Below are positions 54,356-63,532 of a stretch of 64,000 nucleotides of DNA, one piece after another. The first letter of the stretch is position 1; each line of letters starts with the position of its first letter. The notes under the pieces were generated by a model. The model did not search any database and was not told the DNA's origin. It saw nothing but the letters and a program-made list of their open reading frames with translations. The stretch is from Acinetobacter sp. ANC 4169 (GTDB lineage Bacteria > Pseudomonadota > Gammaproteobacteria > Pseudomonadales > Moraxellaceae): NCBI RefSeq assembly GCF_002135355.1, contig NZ_NEGE01000001.1:183764-247763 (forward strand), given 5' to 3'. The position numbers and the translations under genes were made by a program.

Positions 54356-54456
54356 AACAATAAGGAAGAATTTTTAAAATCAGTATTATATCGTTTGTTC
54401 AATTTTTTGCATGGTTCCAGCTTTAAATACTTTAGTTAAAAATGAAGCACATAAAA

Positions 54457-54479
54457 AAGCCGAATCATCATTCGGCTTC
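54457..54479 (-). terminator. Terminator after fxsA
   Basis: AAGCCGAA and TTCGGCTT pair with a 5-nt loop downstream of the fxsA stop on the minus strand; on that strand it is followed by TTTTTTATG. Confidence 0.85.
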
Positions 54480-54499
54480 AACTTTAAAAAAAGATGAAT

Positions 54500-55075
54500 T
54501 TATTTATTCACATCTTTCATTTCAATTTTTTTCGCTTCCGGTGTTACTTCACGTGCTTCACCATCAATAATGCTGGAATCGTGACGCTGTGAACCGCCTT
54601 GTTGCATGTCTTGCATTTGACGCATTAAATCGGCAAATGGATTCTGACCCTGAGCATCACCGCCCATGCCATTCATGTTGCCCATCATGCCACCCATCAT
54701 TTTATCCATCATGGCTTGCTGACGCTTTGCCATGGTTTTCATCATGACATTTTTAAAGGCATTCTGAACGCCTGGAATCAAAATCAACAATGCCAAAACA
54801 TCGGTAATTAAACCTGGAATCAGCAGGAAAAAACCGGCCAAAATTTTAGGTAAATTATTGGTCAAGGCAGGATCACCTGTCATTTGCCCCATTTGCATTT
54901 GCTGCATCTGTGGCATGACCCCTGCCGAATATTTACGAATCAGGTTCATACCGATAAAAAAGGCTGCAACAAACCAGAAAAATACGTACCACATGCTGCC
55001 GACGAGGTCACCCACGCCAATCCAGACAAAAACTTCCAGGATTAAGCCAACCAGTACAATAAGAAATAATTTCAT
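54500..55075 (-). CDS. fxsA: FxsA-family membrane protein
   Basis: The 191-residue protein has FxsA membrane helices (LIVLVGLILEVFVWIGVGDLVG, FFLLIPGLITDVLALLILIPGV). A long cytoplasmic tail follows with a Met/Gly-rich run (MMDKMMGGMMGNMNGMGGD, about residues 122-140) and a second Met/Gln cluster in the loop. FxsA overexpression suppresses F exclusion of phage T7 in E. coli; its natural role is unclear. The Met-rich tail is longer than in typical members and might bind copper (inference). Confidence 0.88.
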   Translation of the reverse strand: MKLFLIVLVGLILEVFVWIGVGDLVGSMWYVFFWFVAAFFIGMNLIRKYSAGVMPQMQQMQMGQMTGDPALTNNLPKILAGFFLLIPGLITDVLALLILIPGVQNAFKNVMMKTMAKRQQAMMDKMMGGMMGNMNGMGGDAQGQNPFADLMRQMQDMQQGGSQRHDSSIIDGEAREVTPEAKKIEMKDVNK

Positions 55076-55197
55076 GAAAATTAATCTAATCTCAACAAAA
55101 TGAATAAGGGGTAGTCATTAACTGCTTAATCACCATCAAGCTTTTTTGCTACGCTTATGTAACAATATGGGCATTATTTTATTTTTAAAGGCCTTGC

Positions 55198-55743
55198 ATG
55201 TCATTAATTATCGGTATTGACCCCGGTTCACGCTTAACAGGTTACGGCATCATCGAAAGAGATGGGCAGAAACTGACTTTTGTAGATGCGGGAACCATTC
55301 GTACCGAAACTCCGGAAATGCCTGAACGCTTAAAACGGATTTTTGCTGGTGTGGAACGGATTGTTAAATTTCATGGCCCTACCGAAGCCGCGGTTGAACA
55401 AGTGTTTATGGCACAAAACCCTGATTCTGCCTTAAAACTCGGTCAAGCCCGTGGCGCTGCCATTGCCGCTTTGGTGAATCTGGATTTGCAGGTGGCTGAA
55501 TATACTGCCCGTCAAATCAAGCAATCTGTCGTGGGTTATGGTGCGGCAGATAAAGAACAGGTTCAAATGATGGTGATGCGGATTTTAAATTTAAGCATCA
55601 AACCGCAACAGGATGCTGCCGATGCCTTGGCCGCAGCCATTTGTCATGCGCATGCCTCTGGCAGCATGAGTAAAATGGCAGTACTGAATGCCTTAGGTGG
55701 CATGGCACGTGGCCGTAGCCGATCTAGTGTTCGCAGACGCTAA
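55198..55743 (+). CDS. ruvC: Holliday junction endonuclease RuvC
   Basis: The 181-residue protein has the four acidic catalytic positions in [28 protein letters not shown] and [16 protein letters not shown]. It cuts Holliday junctions with RuvAB. No ruvAB genes follow here, which is usual in Acinetobacter. The basic C-terminus ([11 protein letters not shown]) is slightly extended. Confidence 0.95.
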   Translation: MSLIIGIDPGSRLTGYGIIERDGQKLTFVDAGTIRTETPEMPERLKRIFAGVERIVKFHGPTEAAVEQVFMAQNPDSALKLGQARGAAIAALVNLDLQVAEYTARQIKQSVVGYGAADKEQVQMMVMRILNLSIKPQQDAADALAAAICHAHASGSMSKMAVLNALGGMARGRSRSSVRRR

Positions 55744-55749
55744 ATCAAT

Positions 55750-56079
55750 TCATGAAAGATATTGCGCAAAATCTTGACGCATTTCCCGGACTGAGGGTTG
55801 CTTGCTATAGGTGAAAGTCACTCTCCGGCCAAAACTTCTCATGTTCTTTTTCTGGTTCGGATCAATCCGGATAAAAACCAGTTCATCCAGTTCGTTACGA
55901 TGGTTGATTTCACAAATCATAATGGTCTGATTTTTTTCAATGACTTTATATTTGCCAAATTCTTTCTGCACAATGTCTTTAAATGATCTACTGGTTGAAC
56001 CAGCATCAGCGCGCTGCGTATAGATGACGATGCCTATACAAACGATCACCACTATAGCCACCACCAGATATTTATCCAT
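55750..56079 (-). CDS. Hypothetical protein with N-terminal membrane anchor
   Basis: The 109-residue protein has one hydrophobic helix (YLVVAIVVIVCIGIVIY, residues 4-20) and a soluble domain rich in charged residues (RNELDELVFIRIDPNQKKNMRSFGRRVTFTY). It likely faces the periplasm as an anchored domain. It is not recognised. It converges with ruvC with a 6-bp gap. Confidence 0.65.
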   Translation of the reverse strand: MDKYLVVAIVVIVCIGIVIYTQRADAGSTSRSFKDIVQKEFGKYKVIEKNQTIMICEINHRNELDELVFIRIDPNQKKNMRSFGRRVTFTYSKQPSVREMRQDFAQYLS

Positions 56080-56117
56080 CTTTCCCTCTTAGTTCATTAT
56101 TCTTATCAAGTTTTCAT

Positions 56118-56393
56118 TTAACACAGTATTTTAAAATCATTCAGATTCGGATCTGGCTGAACTTGGGTTTGAATAATCCGGGAGACTTCTGCCCGGCTCG
56201 GCCCTACCAGACTTCGTTTTAAAAGCTCTTGAATGACCTGTTCATCTCCTACAACCATGGCTTCAACTTCACCCGTTTGCAGATTCTGGACATAACCTTT
56301 CAATGCTAATTCCAAGGCCTGCTTTGCAAACCAGCGCCGATAACCCACTCCCTGGACCTTGCCCTGAATGAGCAACTTCATCGCCTTATTCAT
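56118..56393 (-). CDS. Acylphosphatase
   Basis: The 91-residue protein has the acylphosphatase motif GKVQGVGYRRWFAKQA with the catalytic Arg, and the catalytic Asn in GYVQNLQTGEVEAMVVGD. It hydrolyses acyl phosphates. I start it at ATG 56393 behind GGAAG, overlapping the end of the repair enzyme gene by 8 bp. Confidence 0.92.
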   Translation of the reverse strand: MNKAMKLLIQGKVQGVGYRRWFAKQALELALKGYVQNLQTGEVEAMVVGDEQVIQELLKRSLVGPSRAEVSRIIQTQVQPDPNLNDFKILC

Positions 56394-57876
56394 CACAACT
56401 TCCTGTATTTACTACACGATATACTGCATCATGCATATGATGGGCCTGCAAACCACGCATGCCTTGCTGAGCCAGTAAGTCACCCGCCAAAGCATGCAAA
56501 GTCACAATTTCATGCAGATGAATTTTCCCGGCAAATTGCGCTTTTAAACTTGCAGTCATACCGGCCAAGACATCGCCCATGCCTCCCGTGCCCATTCCGG
56601 CATTTCCAGCGGTACAAATCCACAATTGATCTTCCAGAATCAGACTGCCCGAACCTTTCAGTACCCACTGGCCAGCATATTTTTCCTGAAGTCGATGAAT
56701 GGCTGCAATCCGGTCGCTTTCCACCTCTTTTACCGAACAATGTAACAGTTTTGCTGCCTCCCCCGGATGCGGTGTCGCGTAAGAATCTGCTTTTAATAAT
56801 TCAGGATATTCAGCTAAATACCACAGTGCATCTGCATCTAGTACCACATGTAAATGTGCAGAAGCATTCATTTTAGGGAACCATTTAAAATACTGCTGTT
56901 CTGACCAGCTGTCACGGCCGAGTCCCATCCCGAAACTCACCGCATCAACATGATCCAATAATTGCTGAATCTCGGCTTTAGTCAAGGCGTTGATATCACG
57001 TAGCATAATATTCGGCGCACGGGCCAAAATTGCGGTGTGATGTTTTTCATGACAGACGACAGTGACTTTTCCCGCCCCGGCACTAAAGGCCGATTCGGCA
57101 GCCATCATCACCGCACCACCCATATCTGCATGCCCGCCGACAATGAGTACATGACCATAACTGCCTTTATGACCAAAAGCCTCACGTTGGGGTAAATGGA
57201 TGCTATGCGATGAAAGCTGAGCAAGCGGTTTTAATTCCGTGTCTGTAGGAATCAGGGAAATGACCTCAACCTGTCCGGCAAACTCCTTACCTTGACCGGT
57301 AAACAGTCCTGCCTTTAAGCCCAGAGCCGTATAGGTATAATCTGCCTTGATAGCACTTGGTAAAGGCTGACCACTATTGGCCTGTATCCCGCTGGGAATA
57401 TCAATGGCAATTTTCAAACCGGTTTGGGCATTAATCGTTTGAATAATCTGCTGCCAGTCATCACTCAGTTCACGGTTTAAACCAATTCCGAACAAGGCAT
57501 CGATAAAGCAGTCATAGGGTTTCTGAAAGGCAAAATCTGGATAAATTTTTATCCCTGCATCTACCGCTTCTTGATAGGCGCTGTGTAAATCTTTTGATGC
57601 ACCCAATTCAGCGGCATAAATATCAACATTAAAACCATACTGATTTAAATATTTAGCCGTCAGATAACCATCGCCTGCATTATTGCCCTGCCCACAACAA
57701 ACTGCGATATTTTGTATATTTTGTTGCTGGAAAAGATGAACTAAGCGCTGCGTAATCTTCCAGGCTACTTGCTGCATTAAGCCATAAGAACTGTTTTGCT
57801 TGGCAAACCAGCGTTGTTCCCATGCTTGAATACTTTGGCTATGATAAACAGGGCTATGGTAAACTTGCTGAGGCAT
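56386..57876 (-). CDS. Bifunctional NAD(P)HX repair enzyme (epimerase plus dehydratase)
   Basis: The 496-residue protein fuses an N-terminal YjeF_N epimerase (VCCGQGNNAGDGYLTAKYL, DALFGIGLNREL, IDIPSGI) with a C-terminal ADP-dependent dehydratase (GHKGSYGHVLIVGGHADMGGAVMMAA, ATPHPGEAAKLL, GNAGMGTGGMGDVLAGM). It repairs hydrated NADH and NADPH. It is divergent from queG with a 23-bp gap, so promoters must overlap. Confidence 0.94.
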   Translation of the reverse strand: MPQQVYHSPVYHSQSIQAWEQRWFAKQNSSYGLMQQVAWKITQRLVHLFQQQNIQNIAVCCGQGNNAGDGYLTAKYLNQYGFNVDIYAAELGASKDLHSAYQEAVDAGIKIYPDFAFQKPYDCFIDALFGIGLNRELSDDWQQIIQTINAQTGLKIAIDIPSGIQANSGQPLPSAIKADYTYTALGLKAGLFTGQGKEFAGQVEVISLIPTDTELKPLAQLSSHSIHLPQREAFGHKGSYGHVLIVGGHADMGGAVMMAAESAFSAGAGKVTVVCHEKHHTAILARAPNIMLRDINALTKAEIQQLLDHVDAVSFGMGLGRDSWSEQQYFKWFPKMNASAHLHVVLDADALWYLAEYPELLKADSYATPHPGEAAKLLHCSVKEVESDRIAAIHRLQEKYAGQWVLKGSGSLILEDQLWICTAGNAGMGTGGMGDVLAGMTASLKAQFAGKIHLHEIVTLHALAGDLLAQQGMRGLQAHHMHDAVYRVVNTGSCDE

Positions 57877-57899
57877 TGTTCTTCCTTTTTTATATCATT

Positions 57900-58994
57900 A
57901 TGACTTCTTCCACACCTTCACAAAAAATTCCTGTAGATCAACATGATCCTGAAGCGCTGAAAGTGTGGATCAAAGCGCAGGCATTGCAATTAGGCTTTAG
58001 TGATTGTGTCATTGCCAAACCGGATGCTCAAGAAGAATTACCGCGTTTTCAGGAATATTTAAAACGTGGCTATCATGGCGAGATGAAATTTCTAGAAGAA
58101 AATCTGGAAAAACGCGCCAATCCTACTTTGCTGGTTCCCGGAACAAAAAGTATCATTTGTGTACGGATGAACTATCTGGTGGAAACACCCAAGCCGCGTT
58201 ATGTGCCGGATGAACCGAATGCTGCCATTATTGCACGCTATGCCCGTGGCCGTGATTATCATAAAACCATGCGCGGTCGCTTAAAAACCCTCGCAACAAA
58301 AATTCGTGAAAAAGTCGGCGAGTTTGAGTCGCGTCCATTTGCTGACTCGGCGCCTGTGTTTGAAAAATCTCTGGCAGAAAATGCCGGCATGGGCTGGACA
58401 GGCAAGCACACCCTGCTCATTCATAAAAAATCAGGTTCATTTTTTGTTCTGGGTGAACTGTTTACTTCTCTTGATCTGCCTTTTGACAAGCCAGCCACCC
58501 CACACTGCGGTTCGTGTACGGCTTGTATTGATATTTGTCCCACTCAGGCGATTGTTGAACCGTATATGCTGGATGCACGTAAATGTATTGCTTACCTGAC
58601 CATTGAATATAAAGGCATCATTCCCGAAGAATTGCGCCGCGGTATTGGTAACCGGGTGTTTGGCTGTGATGATTGCCAGCTGATTTGTCCCTGGAACAGC
58701 TTTGCCAAGAAAGCCAGCATAGAAGATTTTAACCCGCGACATGGTCTGGATCAGATCAGTTTACTGGATTTATGGCACTGGGATGAACCGACATTTTTAG
58801 CCAGTACTGAAGGCAGTCCCATACGACGTACCGGTTATCAAAGTTTTATGCGAAATATTGCGATTGGTTTGGGTAACGCTCCCTTTTCTCAAGAAATTAT
58901 TGAAACTTTAAAGCAATCTTACGAACAGCATGATGAGATTGTGCAAGTCCATATTGATTGGGCGATTCAAGAACAGCTGTTAAAATCCAATTAA
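57900..58994 (+). CDS. queG: Epoxyqueuosine reductase QueG
   Basis: The 364-residue protein has two 4Fe-4S motifs (CGSCTACIDICPTQAI and CDDCQLICPWNSF) after a cobalamin-binding domain (DSAPVFEKSLAENAGMGWTGKHT). It performs the last step in queuosine tRNA modification. The start MTSSTPSQK is chosen since the longer frame would run back into the divergent gene; no clear ribosome site is visible. Confidence 0.93.
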   Translation: MTSSTPSQKIPVDQHDPEALKVWIKAQALQLGFSDCVIAKPDAQEELPRFQEYLKRGYHGEMKFLEENLEKRANPTLLVPGTKSIICVRMNYLVETPKPRYVPDEPNAAIIARYARGRDYHKTMRGRLKTLATKIREKVGEFESRPFADSAPVFEKSLAENAGMGWTGKHTLLIHKKSGSFFVLGELFTSLDLPFDKPATPHCGSCTACIDICPTQAIVEPYMLDARKCIAYLTIEYKGIIPEELRRGIGNRVFGCDDCQLICPWNSFAKKASIEDFNPRHGLDQISLLDLWHWDEPTFLASTEGSPIRRTGYQSFMRNIAIGLGNAPFSQEIIETLKQSYEQHDEIVQVHIDWAIQEQLLKSN

Positions 58995-59297
58995 ATTTTT
59001 ACGCTCAATTTAAAATTTAATTCCCTTTTTTAAGATTCAAGATAGTGACAAAGTTTTGCGCTAAGAAAAAACATAAGCTCCAGATCAGAACAAACTTATA
59101 AAAATAGTAAAAAAACTTTGCAGCGATATTTACAATAAAAAGCTTTAGTTTGTAACTAAATATACAATTTTAGCATAACGAAAAATGATTAAATTTAATC
59201 GACAGATACCATGAGATTTGGTCAATTATGCCTTTGGTTTTAGCATAAATTATGTATGATAAAAGCAATGAATAATGATGATTATGGATTTTCATTC
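58995..59297. promoter_or_regulatory. bioB upstream region with palindrome
   Basis: The 303-bp AT-rich spacer carries a perfect palindrome TTTAGTTTGTAACTAAA at 59144-59160 (7-bp arms, 3-nt centre), about 140 bp before bioB. It could be an operator; it does not match the BirA consensus. No gene seen. Confidence 0.4.
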
Positions 59298-60287
59298 ATG
59301 AATGTACGCAATGACTGGACACGAGATGAAATTCAGGCCTTATATAACCAGCCTTTTCTGGATTTAGTTTTTGAGGCACAACGGGTTCATCGAGAACATT
59401 TTGATGCCAACACGATTCAAGTCAGCACATTGCTTTCAATCAAAACCGGCAAATGCCCTGAAGATTGCAAATACTGCTCACAATCGGCACATTACGACTC
59501 GAAACTGGAAGCGGAAAAACGTATTGCAGTAGATAAAGTAATACAGGAAGCCAAAGAAGCGCTTGCTTCCGGTTCATCGCGTTTCTGCATGGGTGCAGCC
59601 TGGCGTAATCCGCATGAACGCGATATGCCCTATGTACTGGAAATGGTGCGTGAAGTGAAGTCACTGGGTCTGGAAACCTGCATGACTTTAGGCATGCTCA
59701 ATCAATCGCAGGCAGAACGTTTAAAAGATGCAGGCCTAGACTACTATAATCACAATCTGGATACCTCACGCGAATACTATTCCAATGTCATCAGCACTCG
59801 TACCTTTGATGACCGTTTAAATACTTTGGATCATGTCCGTCAAGCAGGTATGAAAGTCTGTAGTGGCGGAATTGTCGGCTTAGGTGAAAACAGTAAAGAT
59901 CGGATTGGTCTTTTGTACGAACTCGCAACGTTACCAATTCACCCTGAATCGGTGCCCATCAATATGTTGGTGCCTATTGAAGGCACACCACTGGCCGATG
60001 TGGAAAAACTGGATATTACCGAGTGGATTCGTACCATTGCTGTAGCCCGTATTATTATGCCAAAAAGCTATATCCGCCTGTCAGCAGGGCGAGAATCTTT
60101 GTCTGATGCCGATCAGGCTCTGGCTTTTATGGCAGGTGCCAATTCGCTCTTTTCCGGAGAGAAACTCTTAACCACCCCGAATGCTGGCGAAGGCAAGGAC
60201 AAACAATTATTTGATAAATTGGGTTTGATTGCAGAAAAAGCCAAACCGACGGTTAAAGAACTTTCTGTAGATGCAATGGCAAGTTAA
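59298..60287 (+). CDS. bioB: Biotin synthase
   Basis: The 329-residue radical SAM protein has [29 protein letters not shown] and [12 protein letters not shown]. It adds sulfur to dethiobiotin. I start it at [11 protein letters not shown] by analogy to Acinetobacter BioB; in-frame ATGs at 59256 and 59268 give N-terminal extensions of 14 and 10 residues. A terminator follows. Confidence 0.95.
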   Translation: MNVRNDWTRDEIQALYNQPFLDLVFEAQRVHREHFDANTIQVSTLLSIKTGKCPEDCKYCSQSAHYDSKLEAEKRIAVDKVIQEAKEALASGSSRFCMGAAWRNPHERDMPYVLEMVREVKSLGLETCMTLGMLNQSQAERLKDAGLDYYNHNLDTSREYYSNVISTRTFDDRLNTLDHVRQAGMKVCSGGIVGLGENSKDRIGLLYELATLPIHPESVPINMLVPIEGTPLADVEKLDITEWIRTIAVARIIMPKSYIRLSAGRESLSDADQALAFMAGANSLFSGEKLLTTPNAGEGKDKQLFDKLGLIAEKAKPTVKELSVDAMAS

Positions 60288-60303
60288 ACCGCCCATCTTG
60301 TAC

Positions 60304-60329
60304 AAAAAAGCCCATATGGGCTTTTTTTT
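60304..60329 (+). terminator. Terminator after bioB
   Basis: AAAAAAGCCCAT pairs with ATGGGCTTTTTTT with almost no loop 16 bp after bioB; it may act for the convergent small gene too. Confidence 0.85.
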
Positions 60330-60339
60330 ATTTGAGCAT

Positions 60340-60552
60340 TTAGATAGAACTAATCAAAATACCATAACGTGCATTGAGGTAATTCCCCTCACGAATAATA
60401 TCCGCCCCATTGGCATGGTAAACTACTAACTCTTGAGTAAAAGTGTCATAATTGAACGAATCAAAACAATCCTGATGATGGCTTAACCAGACCAAAGTGT
60501 CTGCCAATCGATCAGTTACAATATAAGTATCCGCCGTAAAATCAATGCTCAT
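60340..60552 (-). CDS. Small hypothetical protein
   Basis: The 70-residue protein (MSIDFTADTYIVTDRLADTL...) is acidic, soluble, with no known motif. It lies convergent to bioB and shares the terminator at 60304-60329. The upstream ribosome site is poor. The coding-like composition makes it plausible. Not recognised. Confidence 0.55.
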   Translation of the reverse strand: MSIDFTADTYIVTDRLADTLVWLSHHQDCFDSFNYDTFTQELVVYHANGADIIREGNYLNARYGILISSI

Positions 60553-60698
60553 AAGTACAGTTTCAAACAGTTTTTAGAGGTGTATTGTAACATTCTTATC
60601 CTTTTTTGATTTTTGCTGCTTTCTCAATCATTTTGCTTTTTTTATTTAGTTGCGGTGAGTCATGCTGAAAACATTGTTAGCATGGCAGTATTGTAGAA

Positions 60699-60899
60699 TT
60701 GAGCTCTATAAAGAATATCCAAAATACTGACTGTAGTAGCATTTATGCTTTAGCATCCCAGATTCAAGATATTTCAAACCTAAATAATCAAAATAATTTT
60801 TCTAAAAATACAAAGAATGATAGAGCTCAACTTGCTCAAGTTCGCATTGAAAACCTAGATGACCAATTACATAAAATTTTAATTATTAATTACTATTAA
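60699..60899 (+). CDS. Doubtful small ORF before a terminator
   Basis: A 66-codon frame starts with TTG (a GAGCTC follows) and gives an Asn/Gln/Ser-rich sequence. A good terminator 21 bp later (60921-60945) shows that a transcript ends here, but no ribosome site is clear. It may be a noncoding RNA or a remnant. Confidence 0.25.
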   Translation: MSSIKNIQNTDCSSIYALASQIQDISNLNNQNNFSKNTKNDRAQLAQVRIENLDDQLHKILIINYY

Positions 60900-60920
60900 T
60901 TTTTATTTTTTCAAAATTAA

Positions 60921-60945
60921 AAAGTGAGCATTATGCTCACTTTTT
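60921..60945 (+). terminator. Terminator AAAGTGAGC/GCTCACTTT
   Basis: Perfect 9-bp stem with loop ATTAT-like centre followed by T5; it lies between the doubtful ORF and a small minus-strand ORF and can act on both strands. Confidence 0.8.
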
Positions 60946-60964
60946 AATGTTCAATATAACTCAA

Positions 60965-61078
60965 TTAAAGTGGCTTATTCACTCCACATTTCCTACATTC
61001 CTTATGTTCCCCAATTTCTTCCATGTGTTCATATTCATACACATGTAAGCAAAATAATTTCATAAGTAATTGAAGCAT
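60965..61078 (-). CDS. 37-residue peptide with CxxCG zinc knuckle
   Basis: ATG at 61076-61078 follows GGGAGTTGGGACG, a strong ribosome site. The peptide begins MLQLLMKLFCLHVYEYEHME and ends with KECRKCGVNKPL. One Cys-X2-Cys-Gly pair plus an earlier Cys and His could bind zinc. The terminator at 60921-60945 lies directly downstream. It resembles short peptides seen in Acinetobacter genomes; function unknown. Confidence 0.5.
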   Translation of the reverse strand: MLQLLMKLFCLHVYEYEHMEEIGEHKECRKCGVNKPL

Positions 61079-61260
61079 CGTCCCAACTCCCTTCTGATTG
61101 TTTTTAAAATTTAACTTTTTTAAAAATACATTTCATCCCGAAATATCAATGTGATTAAAAAAACATCACCCCCTATTTATTACCATATTTTTATGATAAT
61201 TCAAATAACTTAACCATAATTTATGACAAAAATTACAAAATAAAAATTCCCATTCATACC
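61079..61260. other. Short AT-rich spacer left of IS remnant
   Basis: Contains the promoter side of the 37-residue peptide gene and nothing else recognisable. Confidence 0.4.
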
Positions 61261-61825
61261 TTAAAGGGCTTTGTTGCATATACCTGTGATGAAGGCTGAT
61301 TAGGCAATACAATTTTCACATAAATAAGCCTGCCCCCAAAAACTTATCGCACAAGCAATTGCTCTTCTTACAATTTACAAGCGAGCTCTAATCAATCGTG
61401 GAAATATCACGATTTGCTTTGATGCTAAAACTCAGAGTAGGCAAAGTCGAATGCCTAAACAAGGACGACATCAAACCTATTTTGATACCGCCATTCAATG
61501 TTGCTTAATGCTTAAATCCCTCTTTCGTTTATCTTTAGCTATGGTCACTGGCTTTGTGCAAAGCTTGATTAAGCTTTGTGGTTTGGATTGAACACCCCCT
61601 GATTATTCCATCATCTATAGAAGGCAAAAGCATATTGATATTGCGATATTAGGAGATAAACTCAGCGCAAGGAATTTTCAGAGTCAGGTTAACGAGATTC
61701 ATGCACGCATAGCAGTGCTGAATAAATTCACCGAATTAGGCAGGCCTCCCCCAAGTAGTTGCTTGAATTTTGCTGGTTTGAGGAATGTTTTAACTTTTAA
61801 ATATTTATGCAACAAAGCCCTTTAA
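61261..61825 (+). mobile_element. Internally deleted IS5-family (IS903-group) element with intact ends
   Basis: Perfect 20-bp terminal inverted repeats lie at 61261-61280 and 61806-61825 (core GGGCTTTGTTGCATA). Inside, transposase N-terminal sequence is recognisable (INRGNI, GRHQTYFDTAIQCCLMLKSL, MVTGFVQSLIKLCGLD, RRQKHIDIAI). It then joins directly to the C-terminal end (LGDKLSARNFQSQVNEIHARIAVLNKF.ELGRP). The central DDE domain, roughly 150 residues, is missing and frame breaks occur (for example a stop after LCGLD at 61589-61591). No 9-bp target duplication was found. The ends could still be moved by a transposase in trans. Confidence 0.8.
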
Positions 61826-62470
61826 AACCATAAACCCACTCCTCCAAATTTGTGCCTTTGATGATTATAGTAGAAAGAGATTTATAACGTTGGGCTCTAT
61901 GGTTTTTACATAAAGACAAGGTTGCGAAATTGATCCACAATAGAATAGAAATTGATAGCCTCGCATTATCTACAATCTAAAGAATGCAAGGTTAGTTGAT
62001 GAATATTAATGAGATAAATCACCTTTTAATAGCAATACACATATATTTCAAATAAATCACCTTTATTTTGTTTCAATACGAAAAATACATCTTTAAGTTA
62101 CTGAAATAATGGTATTTATGCCAAATTTTTATAAATATAATTTCTGAAATACATATCCTGGAACCACGCTTTCTTGGACAGGCATTAGTCTATTTAAAAA
62201 ACTTCTAATCGATAATTTCAAGTTTAAAAAAAATATCAGTCATTCTAAATAATTGAATATGTTATGCATGATGGATGGCTAGAGTTGTTCGATTGGCAGG
62301 GTAACTTAACTCATGGCCCTAGTTATATTTTTTTAAGTTTAATTTTTTATTTTTGATTCAGATTACGGTATAAATAAATTGCATTCTACAAAAAAAATGA
62401 TTAATATTCCGCCGCTTTATAAAAACAAACACAAGTAAAAAAATTTTAAGAAATCGATGGAAATTATAAA
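61826..62470. other. Gene-free 645-bp region upstream of desaturase
   Basis: AT-rich DNA without a supported gene. It has a 13-bp direct repeat ATAAATCACCTTT at 62014-62026 and 62052-62064. It also has a 30-codon frame starting ATG near 62267 (MHDGWLELFDWQGNLTHGPS) whose origin I do not recognise. The desaturase promoter must lie at the right end. Confidence 0.4.
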
Positions 62471-63532
62471 ATGCAAGAGAATAGCAGGAATATTCTAGAA
62501 CTGCCTACTGTAAGAGAGATAAGAACACAACTTAAACCGTTGATGCCTGAAAAGGCTTTTGAATCAAATCCTTCTCAGCTTTTACCACTTACATTACATT
62601 TATTAGTAGTGATCATAAGTATTAGTGCACTACGCTTTAATGATTCGATGATTATATTGCTCATCATTGCAGTTTTAGCAGGTAACAGCATCTTTTGTAT
62701 TGGAAATCTTTGCCATTATCTTGGTCATGGTTTGATTGTGCGAAATAAAAATTGGCGATATTTTACTGAGTATGTATTTTTTGCAACATCACTCACACCT
62801 GCTACCGTTTTTAAAGTTGTACATAATAAATATCATCATGCATATACAAATGGTGACCAAGATACTTTTCGGTGCTTTGCTGAAAAAGAGCGGACAACTA
62901 TACGAACAATATTAAGGTTAATTTTCTTTCCTAATAAAAATATTCCTTGGAATCCATTGGTTCTTATCTCTTATAACCTGGTACTCATGAACCAGATTAT
63001 GGGTGCCATGTTTGGTATTGGAAGAAATGGTAATGTTGTAATGCCAGTTATCCCTACGTACACACCACGCCAGCGTGCCATGGTATGGGCTGAGATGTTG
63101 GGGGTATGCGCATTTTTATTTATTTTGTATTGGCTTGGTGGTGCAGATACATCAGCTGTGATTGGAATTACCTTGAGCTATTTAGTAGCTGCCTCTATTT
63201 CCTGTTTTTATATATACACTCAACATGATACTGAAGAGTTAAGTAACGACAATCATCCCTTAATCAATAGTGTTAGCCTTAATCCCAATCGCTTTTTTGA
63301 CTGGTTGCATCACAATGTAGGCTATCATGTTGAACATCATTTGTTTCCTAATATGAACTATCGTTATGCAAAAGCTCTCTCAGCATTATTGCATCAGCAT
63401 TACCCTCATTACTATAAAGTCCGTCTACGTTTAGAAATCTGGCAACAACTGTTTTGTAATGATATCTACAAGCCTAACCCTGAACAGTCAGCAGCTCCGC
63501 TATACCCCGATCTAGACGAGAAGAGTTCATGA
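62471..63532 (+). CDS. Membrane fatty-acid desaturase
   Basis: The 353-residue protein has the three His boxes of membrane desaturases: HYLGH (82-86), HNKYHH (118-123) and HVEHH (286-290), with two hydrophobic hairpins between them. It introduces a double bond or hydroxyl into a lipid chain using a di-iron centre. Its stop overlaps the start of a flavin monooxygenase (ATGA), so both are coupled. The substrate is unknown. Similar enzymes can act on fatty acids or alkyl chains. Confidence 0.88.
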   Translation: MQENSRNILELPTVREIRTQLKPLMPEKAFESNPSQLLPLTLHLLVVIISISALRFNDSMIILLIIAVLAGNSIFCIGNLCHYLGHGLIVRNKNWRYFTEYVFFATSLTPATVFKVVHNKYHHAYTNGDQDTFRCFAEKERTTIRTILRLIFFPNKNIPWNPLVLISYNLVLMNQIMGAMFGIGRNGNVVMPVIPTYTPRQRAMVWAEMLGVCAFLFILYWLGGADTSAVIGITLSYLVAASISCFYIYTQHDTEELSNDNHPLINSVSLNPNRFFDWLHHNVGYHVEHHLFPNMNYRYAKALSALLHQHYPHYYKVRLRLEIWQQLFCNDIYKPNPEQSAAPLYPDLDEKSS

